Below the pieces are notes generated by a model, which was not told where the DNA came from, made no database searches, and saw only the letters and a program-made list of their open reading frames with translations. A stretch of DNA of 64,000 nucleotides from Poa pratensis (taxonomy: Eukaryota > Streptophyta > Magnoliopsida > Poales > Poaceae). Location of the stretch: positions 4,101,726-4,165,725 of the forward strand of contig CAMZMU010000035.1 in the NCBI GenBank assembly GCA_947311845.1. Reading direction: 5' to 3'. Every line of letters begins with the position of its first letter. The stretch's first letter is position 1. A program made the position numbers and the translations under genes. This document shows positions 56,162 through 64,000 of this stretch, piece by piece.

Positions 56162-57019
56162 CATAGTAGGACTGATCATCAGCATGTTATCCTAAGATCA
56201 AAACGCCAGCTGCACAGGGTGTAGAAGTCCCGCGCTACCGCAAGGAGACGGTTGCACCCAATATCCACAACGGCCCGCTTGTCCGTTGTTTGTAGGTAAG
56301 ACCACGTACGAATCGAATGAATAGCCATCGGAATTACCTGCATAAAAGAGGAAGTATTTGCATTGTTAAAAATAATGTTATTGCGTATGTTCCAAATGGC
56401 CCAAAGTAAAGCACAAGAACCCACTCGAATTTGTGCTTTCTCTTGTTTATCTACCCCTCTAAGCCAACTACCAAATAAGTTGGAGATACTTTTTGGGGGT
56501 GCTGAAACGTAATTGGAATTGATGTAAAAAATGTTGTTTTTGTGATCAAGATGAAACAATTCAACATCTTTTTATAACCTGTCCGTTGGCTAAGATGGTA
56601 TGGCGTATTGTACATATGGCCTTCAATATTACCCCAAAAAGTATCTCCAACTTATTTGGTAGTTGGCTTAGAGGGGTAGATAAACAAGAGAAAGCACAAA
56701 TTCGAGTGGGTTCCTTTACTTTGGGCCATTTGGAACATACGCAATAACATTATTTTTAACAATGCAAATACTTCCTCTTTTATGCAGGTAATTCCGATGG
56801 CTATTCATTCGATTCGTACGTGGTCTTACCTACAAACAACGGACAAGCGGGCCGTTGTGGATATTGGGTGCAACCGTCTCCTTGCGGTAGCGCGGGACTT
56901 CTACACCATGTGCAGCTGGCGTTTTGATCTTAGGATAACATGCTGATGATCAGTCCTACTATGTTATCTTGTCTTTTTAGATGATTGATTCATGTATCGA
57001 CTCTTTGTGACCCATGAAC
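56106..57019. repeat. Near-perfect inverted repeat of LINE 3' sequence
   Basis: The left arm 56106-56498 is the reverse complement of the right arm 56632-57019, with two substitutions and one five-base indel noticed, around a 133-base loop. The right arm continues the LINE frame from the loop (HLFITCPLAKMVWRIVHM then ISNLFGSWLRGVDKQEKAQI). The left arm encodes the same peptide on the minus strand (FGSWLRGVDKQEKAQIRVG, MAIHSIRTWSYLQ). Confidence 0.9.
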
Positions 57020-57115
57020 ACTTGTAATACTTGAGCAATAAAATTAATAAAGGCCGTATGCATCAATCGATGCAGAGGCTGGGGCTTAGCCTCCTTTTCT
57101 ATATAAAAAAAAAGA
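56540..57115 (+). mobile_element. LINE (non-LTR retrotransposon) 3' fragment
   Basis: The fragment holds the end of the reverse-transcriptase ORF (HLFITCPLA zinc-finger-like region, then GCNRLL-type and AVARDF-type words), a 3' UTR, the typical tail AATAAAGGCCGTATGCATC with GATGCAGAGGC, and an A-rich end at 57104-57114. It is 5' truncated, as most LINE copies are. Confidence 0.8.
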
Positions 57116-57905
57116 TCGCCAACAGTACTCCGAAGCATTCGGTTCTTGGTCACGTTCTCGATTCGTCTGAACTGAGCAGAGTAGTCCGGCTGACAGTGAC
57201 AGCGCCCGGCTCAACGGTCCCGAAGCGCTTCGTCGCCGCGTCGCCCGCAGGCGATCCGCCTGCCCCTGCTGCCAGCCCATTGCCGTCCGCGTCGGCGTCA
57301 GGGCTCCGCACACCGATTTTAGGCGTGACCGATGCGTCGACGTCCTCCTCCTCCAGTCGCCCACCTTCTCGAGGCAGGAAGCAACGGCGTCCGGAGCAGT
57401 TCATCCCCGAGGAGGCCGAATCTACAGGCAATACCAAGGCTCGCCGGAGCGACATTTTCCTCGACAGGATCCTCTCTTCTCTCGCCCACGGCTGCTCGGC
57501 CTCTGACTCTGAGTGGGTGAGGAACCTCACGGCCGAAAACGCCGCCGTTCGCGGCGAGCACGAGCCCAACGTCGAGGTCTTCCGGATCAGGGACGAGAGC
57601 CGCCAAGCCACCCGTGCTCGCGGGCTAGGCGCCACGCTCAGTCGCCTTGGATGCGCATCGTCGTCGTCGTCAGCGGCGGCAGGATGTCCTCCTGGAGAGC
57701 CTGACGGCAGAGGGAGATTCTACGGCGTGCTTGCCGTTCTCGGCGCGTCGCTGGCGCTCAGCGTGGTGTCGTGCGTGCTGTTCTACGTCGTCGGCCAGAG
57801 GAGCGATCTGAGGTAAGCGTAGCTTCTCATGCAAAAATTTGGTCTGTAGACTGGAATTCTCATATGCAATTCTTGGTGTTGTTTCTGTTCTTCAGTGACA
57901 GTTAG
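57058..57905 (+). CDS. Putative tail-anchored membrane protein, family unknown
   Basis: An open frame runs to 57812. A donor (CTGAG|GTAAGC) starts an 83-base intron (57813-57895), after which the frame ends GACAGTTAG at 57905. The only in-frame ATGs (first at about 57052-57060) lie in LINE tail sequence, so the native start is lost or lies elsewhere. The body has Ser-rich ASTSSSSSRPPSRGRKQRRP, then RRSDIFLDRILSSLAHG, and a C-terminal hydrophobic segment FYGVLAVLGASLALSVVSCV followed by LFYVVGQRSD, which would anchor the protein in a membrane with the N-terminus in the cytosol. I do not recognise the family. GC content and the clean intron suggest a real gene, possibly joined originally to the ORF at 55784. 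Confidence 0.45.
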
Positions 57906-58417
57906 AGGTCTGAGCCTCTGAGGTGTTCAGGAGGATTCAGCAAAGTGCTCTCTGTCAGCAAAGGATATATCTGCAGTTAGATTTGTTCCTCTGAAACTTA
58001 TAGTGCCCAAGAAGAATCGCGTCTTATATCTGTAGTTGATTTTTCTCCCAAGAATTGCTTCGACAACAACCCCGATGTCTTGAAGTTTTGTTAAAATTGT
58101 ATCTTCAGGCTTTACATTGTCAGCGACAGCGCTGTGTAAATGGAACATAGCACTGCTATGTTGTTGATAATGACCGTGGGATGCCGGGGGATGATTGTCT
58201 ATGCTGTCAGTTTCTGACTGCTGAATTTTAATCTCTGCAGACACCAAGTAAATTGTGAGCCATACCATATGACAAGTTTTTGTAGAATACTGAATCCAGA
58301 TTCTTCTTTGATTTGGAGCAGAAGGGAGGGTAACATAAAATTTTCAGCTTTCTGAATTCAATGGGCCGATGATAAGCGGGATGCGGATGTTGAGAAGATG
58401 GGTCGATCATCTTTTGA
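57906..58417 (+). other. Probable 3' UTR and downstream DNA of the membrane-protein gene
   Basis: No ORF is supported. Parts (about 58040-58250) weakly resemble the duplicated units at 52.4-52.8 kb (GAATTGCTTCGA, TCTTCAGGCTTTACATTGTCAG, GGAACATAGCACTG). Confidence 0.4.
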
Positions 58418-58612
58418 GGCCATGTACAATGCAACGTGCTTAGTGAGGTGCTTACAAAAGTAAACCAACCATTTTCATAAACATCAATGTTTAGTTCTAT
58501 AGGAGAGGTGCCTAGTTAAGCATTTTTCTTGTGTAAATAAGCACCGGTACTTAACCAAAAATCGGTTTATTTTTCTTAGCACCTCCATAAGAACGTTGCA
58601 TTGTACATGCCC
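58418..58612. mobile_element. Tourist-like MITE
   Basis: This 195-bp element has ends GGCCATGTACAATGCAACGT and ACGTTGCATTGTACATGCCC. TGA flanks both sides (58415-58417 and 58613-58615). A 3-bp duplication and GGSCATGTACAATG ends fit a PIF/Harbinger-derived MITE. Confidence 0.75.
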
Positions 58613-59509
58613 TGAATATGAGGAGCCACAGGTACAGGATGAGGATAGTGAAATTGCGGATAGAGCACTAATTATACAGGAACTTTGTTCAAGTGAACAA
58701 GAGCGGAAGGTTGATTGCGGGATGTCCGACATGATTTTGTGGGTGACTGAAATTAAGAACGGACTCAAGTCAGCACAAAACCAACGGTCCATTTTTCAGA
58801 CATGGATCTTATTTTTTGAGTGAAGACATGGATCTGCTTGGTCGGTTCGTCAGGTTGCAGTTTTCTGAATTGAGATTACATCGTTTTTTTAGAAAACACT
58901 GTTCCTGTTGTTCCTTGCCTAAAAAAGGCATGTAAATTCTCTGCTTTTTTTTTTAAATATATGCTCATTCTCCCAAAGAAAAAATAATAATTGTTCATCG
59001 ATTTGGTCTTTCTTGTGTATTAGTTATACTAGTTGAATGCCCGTGCGTTGCCACGGTCTAACAAAGATTATTTTTAGACATGATTTACATGAATCAACAA
59101 TTGATATAGAAAAACAATTAATCATTTGATCTCATAGTTGACGCGGCCGTTTCGGATGCCATGATCATAGCATATCAGAGAATCAAAATATATATGTATA
59201 AGTTATATTTTTTTTTATCTCAGCTAAAATGAATATTAAAAAAAGGAGTACAATTGTCATGCCATTGTTTGTAATAGACCTCATTTCCAACCTGTGGATT
59301 TTAATTATCAACAAACAAGGATGTATCTGCTGCAAGATTTGATTGTATCTAAAACACGGGCAAAAGATTTGATTGTATCTAAAACGCGGGCAAAGACAAA
59401 GATCGTTCAAACTTAGTATGGACTTGAAAGAGGACAAATAATGATACATTAAAACATGAATAGATTGCATATGAATTAATCAGTGAAGAGCAATTCAGCA
59501 TATATAAAA

Positions 59510-59945
59510 AAGAGATTTTATTACTTAAAAGTTTTAAGCATTACACCCGGCCTCTGCATAGTTAGGATGCACACAGCCACAAGTTCACCAGTATTCGAGT
59601 CGGAAATAAATAAAAGACGAATTACATATCAGAATGAGAAATTGTAAAGCCGCCTAAGATGGTGGTAGGTCGATCCGGAGACTATTTTGCCATCCATGCC
59701 GAGAGAATAACTCCCTGGCCGCAGCCTCCAAACGCAACGCCACCTCCAAAAACAAGTCTCGGCGCTCCACACGCTGCAGGGCTGACCATGCTCGTAGCGT
59801 TGCCGTACACCGGTAGATAACCTGCATAAGAGAAGCATTTTTATCGTTAAAAAGCTTGTCATTTCTAGATAGCTACAACGACCAAATAACGGCAATCGCT
59901 CCCATCCTACTGAAGAGTTTAAACATAGGATCCACACCGTTTAGC
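59510..59945 (-). mobile_element. LINE 3' fragment inside Helitron 1
   Basis: On the minus strand the fragment reads as the end of a LINE ORF with frame changes, followed by a 3' UTR with CTATGCAGAGGCCGGGTGT and an A-rich end at 59510-59520. The LINE belongs to a different subfamily from the copy at 57 kb. Confidence 0.65.
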
Positions 59946-60899
59946 CAAGCAATTCAGCATATATTTCACAAGGAATGATATTCGACGGTTATTGTTATAG
60001 GAAGTTCCCCATACCCAAAAGAAATACAGATATTATAGAATCAGTTTTCTTTTCATGCAATGAGATTAACGACATGGTGGATTCCTATTGCTGATTCAAC
60101 TCCTGCTTTTCTGCTTCTGATTAGATCTACTTGCACATCTTTCTGTATTGAAATAGAATCCATCATTGACTGATATATCTCATATAGAATACATTAGTGA
60201 TTAATGATCACCTGTAGCTGGATCTTATTCTAAATCCAACCAAGATGAATGTAAATAAAATAAATGTCACCTTACTATTGGCAAAACACTCTTCTCTAAC
60301 TGCTCATCCCTGGACACGGTGATCGCTGAAGATATCGCAAGTCAATCTGCAACCACATAAGCCAAGCATCGACGTCACAATAGAAAAAGGAATTAACAGT
60401 TTCATCTTTCAGACAGAGGGCAGTTGTTACTACAAAATCATCTCACTAACCTTCTAATATGCATGAGCATGTGTATCAGTGTATGATATTTAGTACGGGG
60501 CGAGATTGAGTAGTACAGCTGGAAAGATCAGCATCTAGAATTTGTTCAGGCCATGTGCGGGAAGCTCAAGGCTGCCGCACGCTTGTTCATTCATGCCAGC
60601 ACCAAGAACCAGCCCATCTCCCTATGAGTTTCTTTACCGCTGTTTGTGCTGCCATGGATCTGAACTACGGGGAGAGGGAGCTCCAGTCAAACTGAACAAC
60701 CATAGGTGCTGAGAAGATGTACGTTACTAACCAAACAAATGCATAGTGAAAAACTGAATATATACGTATAAGAGAAATCAAAGAAACGCATGCGTCTGGT
60801 CTTCCTGAGAGATAACAATAAACTGCAAAATTAAGTTGGTTGGTTGGAACCTGGAACTTGTATGGATCATGAGCATGTCTGATTGAAGGACGAATATGC

Positions 60900-61190
60900 G
60901 ACCAGGAAATCTCACCTCGTTGTCTTTGGCTCTGAGGACGCTCTCCTTGACGACCAGGAGGCCGGAGCCGCTCCTTGATCCACGTCCCAAGAAACCCGAC
61001 CACGACGGACTCCACTCATACGGCGCGACCTCTCGCACCACCGACCTGCCGCCGTCATCGCTGCCGGCCATGTACTCCATGAGCCATGTACTGCTTCAGC
61101 ACCACGCCGAAGCAGAGGTGCAGCAGGGTCGCCGCGGCGACCACGGCCGGAACGGGTGCCATGCCTCAGCGTCGGGCTGAAGCTCGCGCG
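60900..61190 (-). pseudogene. Gene-like exon fragment carried by Helitron 1
   Basis: A GC-rich segment on the minus strand has an open frame with YEWSPSWSGFLGRGSRSGSG and VVKESVLRAKDNE, ending at a good donor (AACGAG|GTGAGA at about 60915). An overlapping frame starts MAPVPAVVAAATLLHLCFG. The composition contrasts with the rest of the Helitron. I do not recognise the parent gene; capture is inferred. Confidence 0.35.
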
Positions 61191-61754
61191 CTCCAATACC
61201 GACAGCTCCTCTGTGTCCTTGGCGAGCCATGGATATGAAGCTCCGAGAAGAGGGTGCTCCGGTGGCCCCCTCTCAGGGTATGGGGTAGAGGTGCTTGTAT
61301 CGGTGGCTCACCTTGTGTCGGTGACTGGTGCAGGAGCTGCCATGGCGGCGGAGGCGTCTAAACGGGAGGCGCTCTTAGCGCTGATGCGGGCTGCGGTCGG
61401 CGCTCGTCATTCGTCAACGCTAGGGCGATGGCTCGCTCCTCCCGGCAACTGAGATGGCGCCCAGTGACAGTGAAATCGGACATCATGGTCTGTGAGATGG
61501 AAATTACATGCGCGAGGCCATTGTTTCCTTGTCTGGATCGAGGATTACGACGGCGGCATATCGAGAACGTGGAGGTTCTCTTTCTAGGATAGGATGCGGT
61601 GGGCGAATCGTGCGTGCGTGGGTCGTGCCGGCGGTTTTTCCTCCCATCGCGGTTTACACAAGTCGCGGGACGCGGACGGTGATTTTTTTTTTCGTGCGAG
61701 GTGAGTGGACGACGTACGACCATCACCACCGTCTCCACTTTAATATAGTAGATA

Positions 61755-63137
61755 CTAGCTAAATGCCCGTGCGTTGCCACGGAGAAAAATAATTGTATTT
61801 CATAAACAAGCTGTCGCAGGAGATACAAATGTTCTGTCTAAATGCAATTGATTAGGCTTAAAGGCTTGGTTGTAGTCATATCTCTTAGGCAAGCATCAAC
61901 CCTCTTTGTACATTTCCAAAAAAAATCGCTTGGCATACCTCATACGAAACTCGAAAAATGAATCAGCAACAGCCAATGTTTCACCATCGCAGCGCTGCCA
62001 CAGGAACTTTCTATGCTTTTGGCATCAATCTGCAAAATTGCCGCTGAAAGGGCATCAGAAGTGTTATCAAACTTGTTAAAAGCCTTCAGCTCAACCACCT
62101 AATGTAAATACATTACAGCAAGTGCGTGATTAACTTCAGCAAAAGAGCAAGCCTCAACAGAAAGCATGTTCCCGTGAACTAATCCTCTCACATTAAGCTG
62201 CAAGTAATCATAGAGCAAAAAATTATGAATGCCAAGCTTATACTCAACGTTGCTGAACTATGCATCTTCTGAAACCACAGTACATCATGGCACATCAAAA
62301 CCAGATTGCATGGAGGACAAACACAACCCAGCACATGCATAACCATTGAGGCATTTTATCGAACAAACTAAAGACGTTCAGGTAGAAATCACGAAAAAAA
62401 TACCTTAGTCAGGCCCACGCGGGAGCTGTCAACATCCCTATGTCGATGAAGCATCCTAGGACGAGCACGTCAACGACAGCAAGCGCCATCCCGCAGTGCC
62501 TGTTCCCACCCTGCTAGCGCGTGGCCGCCAAGGATTTACGTGCGTCCTGTCGTTGAGGTCGCCGCCGTTCCTAGTCGCCAACATCACTGCAGAGGTCTCC
62601 CGCGCGTCATCCTCTCGCCAGCGCTCTGCCGCCGTTCCGCCGAGGGCGAATTCGTCAAGGTCGCCGGCGAGATCTCCCGCGCGTCGTGCTCTCGTCAGCG
62701 CGGCGCCACCGAGGGCGACGTCGTCGAGGTCGCCGCCTCACCTAGCCACCGCATCCTGGTCACCTTGACCAACTCCGCTGCTCGCGCTGCCGCGTTCTGC
62801 GGAATTGTTCCCCGTCGCATGCCATCTCCCTCTACTTCCCCATCTCTCCCCTGTCTCCCGCTTCTGGTTCGTGGTGGTTTCTGCCTCGCTGGATCGGCGA
62901 CTGATACATTGTTCGACATGGAAACACCCAGCGATTGTTTGTGTTCGTATCGGAGTCGTTTTTTTCTTGAGTCGAAGGGTGGTGCGGTAACAAGAAGCGC
63001 TTCGTCCGTTTATTGGGCCGATCGAGCGCGTCCAGGTTTTGCCGTTTATTGGGCCGATCGAGCGCGTGCAAGATCGAGCGCGTCCAGGTTTTGTAGCGAC
63101 GTACCTACGGTCGGTTATTGATATTATATAGTAGAGA
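61755..63137 (-). mobile_element. Non-autonomous Helitron 2
   Basis: On the minus strand it starts TCTCTACTATATAATATC at 63137 after an A, and ends at 61755 with GTGGCAACGCACGGG, seven bases, CTAG and then T. It is 1,383 bp without a replicase. The half at 62470-63000 is GC-rich with Arg/Ser-rich ORFs that match no family I know. Confidence 0.88.
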
Positions 63138-63490
63138 TATACGGTTTTGCTAATTCTCATTTGACTGAGAATTAGCTTAGCGCTCAGTTGATTGATCTAC
63201 CATTAATCCAACACATCGCGATTCGTGCAAGCACTATGTCTTCTTCTTTCTCGCGACCATGGCGGCAAGCTGAGCCGGAGCCACCGCAGCCGCAGCGGCG
63301 GAGGCGAGGAGCAAACTTAACTTGGGAGGTGCGGGTTCGCCGGCGCCGAAGAAGGGGGGGTTATAATGATGGCCGGGGTGGCGGAGGAGGAGCTCGGGCA
63401 AGGCGGGGCGGCAAGGCGTCGCGACAGCGCGCCGATCACGGGCAGCAGTGGCGGACCCAGGAATTTAATTAGCCGGGGCAAAAAATTTAC
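63138..63490. other. Intergenic, GC-rich patch
   Basis: An ORF at 63188-63472 is Arg/Gly-rich and probably not coding. At about 63446 GTGGCGGACCCAGG resembles the left end of the hAT MITE at 19.6 kb, perhaps a truncated copy. Confidence 0.4.
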
Positions 63491-63640
63491 TCCCTATATA
63501 AGATGCTTTAGCATTTTCTGTCTCACACCTATCTAGACATGTTTTAGTGCAATATGCACATGAATCTACACACTAAAACGCGTCTAGATACATGCAGTCC
63601 AGAAAAAGCTAAAACATCTTATATTTTGATATGGAGGGTG
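63491..63640. mobile_element. Stowaway MITE
   Basis: It begins CTCCCTATATAAGATGCTTT and ends ACATCTTATATTTTGATATG plus GAGGGTG, with TA at 63489-63490 and 63641-63642. The left end is missing the bases between CTCCCT and ATATAAGATG. Confidence 0.75.
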
Positions 63641-63647
63641 TAGTATA

Positions 63648-63806
63648 CTCTCTCTCCGTATCAAAATATAAAATGTTTTAAATATTGAGCATTTTTCGGA
63701 TATGGATATATCTAGACATGTATTAGTGTGCGGATCCACTCATTTCAATCCGTATGTGGTCCATATTGACATATCTAAAACAACTTATATTTTGATACGG
63801 AGGGAG
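63648..63806. mobile_element. Stowaway MITE
   Basis: It begins CTCTCTCTCCGTATCAAAAT and ends TTATATTTTGATACGGAGGG plus AG, with TA at 63646-63647 and 63807-63808. It lies seven bases from the previous Stowaway and is of the same family. Confidence 0.85.
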
Positions 63807-63808
63807 TA

Positions 63809-64000
63809 CAAAATATGTGTAAAAAAAGGTTCTCTTGACCCATTAAATATACTACAAACGTGGAAACAAAAACTAGAAAATACTTGAAATAATTAACGGG
63901 CAAGCAGTACTGCGATGATGATTTTCTTTTTTTTTATAAAATGGGGAATTCTTTGGTGAGCAGACAGGAGCAGTATAGTATGTGCGTGCAGTACTCAGAC
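63809..64000. other. Window end, nothing recognised
   Basis: AT-rich sequence with no supported feature. Confidence 0.5.

Larger units (their letters stand above)
59029..61752 (-). mobile_element. Non-autonomous Helitron 1
   Basis: On the minus strand it starts TCTACTATATTAAAGTGG at 61752 after an A, and ends at 59029 with the hairpin CGTGGCAACGCACGGG, seven bases and CTAG, followed by T. These are Helitron hallmarks. It is 2,724 bp, has no Rep/helicase, and contains a LINE 3' fragment and a gene-like exon fragment. Confidence 0.88.

Noticed and set aside
56179..56559. 126-residue minus-strand ORF as an independent gene
   Set aside because: It is the inverted LINE arm; its peptide repeats the LINE peptide encoded on the plus strand at 56.6-56.9 kb.

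Overview
The window is nuclear DNA of a grass and looks like a Triticeae genome (wheat, Aegilops or barley type). The reasons are Stowaway MITEs with CTCCCTCCG ends flanked by TA, a CACTA element with CACTAGTAGAAAAAGGGCC ends, Tourist/Harbinger, hAT and Mutator MITEs, Helitrons with CTAG ends, LINE 3' tails, a 13.3 kb Ty3/gypsy element, and GC-rich genes set in AT-rich intergenic DNA. There are no operons and no CRISPR. Most of the sequence is transposon-derived.

Layout. 0.8-1.6 kb: an intact single-exon C2H2 zinc-finger repressor (QALGGH finger, C-terminal EAR motif), plus strand. 1.9-13.1 kb: gene-free DNA with MITEs and an A/T-rich degenerate repeat tract. 13.3-15.8 kb: an intact three-exon MED22 (Mediator head) gene with a Stowaway in intron 2 and probably a spliced 3' UTR. 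16-22 kb: a patchwork of diverged local duplications holding a minus-strand DUF6598 pseudogene. That gene has been broken by a MULE MITE in an exon and a Helitron in an intron, and a hAT MITE sits upstream of its ATG. The unoccupied hAT target survives in a paralogous segment. A SINE lies just upstream. 22.9-36.1 kb: a complete, very young Ty3/gypsy (Tat-like) retrotransposon, minus strand, with apparently identical 489-bp LTRs, frameshifted gag and pol, an intact integrase, and a multi-exon antisense ORF. 36.9-38.2 kb: a non-autonomous CACTA element. 39.8-42.8 kb: a degenerate tandem array. 43.7-44.5 kb: an intact two-exon DUF1639 gene, minus strand. 45-48.5 kb: old repeat remnants.

49.2-50.2 kb: a Harbinger-like element carrying gene-like GC-rich DNA. 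50.2-52.9 kb: two local tandem duplications. 53.4-55.6 kb: a PIF/Harbinger transposon with a frameshifted transposase. 55.6-58.9 kb: a disturbed gene region containing a near-perfect LINE inverted repeat and an ORF for a tail-anchored protein whose only ATGs are LINE-derived. 59.0-63.1 kb: two Helitrons head to tail, two bases apart. 63.5-63.8 kb: two adjacent Stowaways.

The three genes that look functional (zinc finger, MED22, DUF1639) are unrelated in function and independently transcribed. The most informative part is 16-22 kb, where target-site duplications, one empty site and exon phases allow the order of events to be read. All homology calls are from recognition of motifs; no database was searched.
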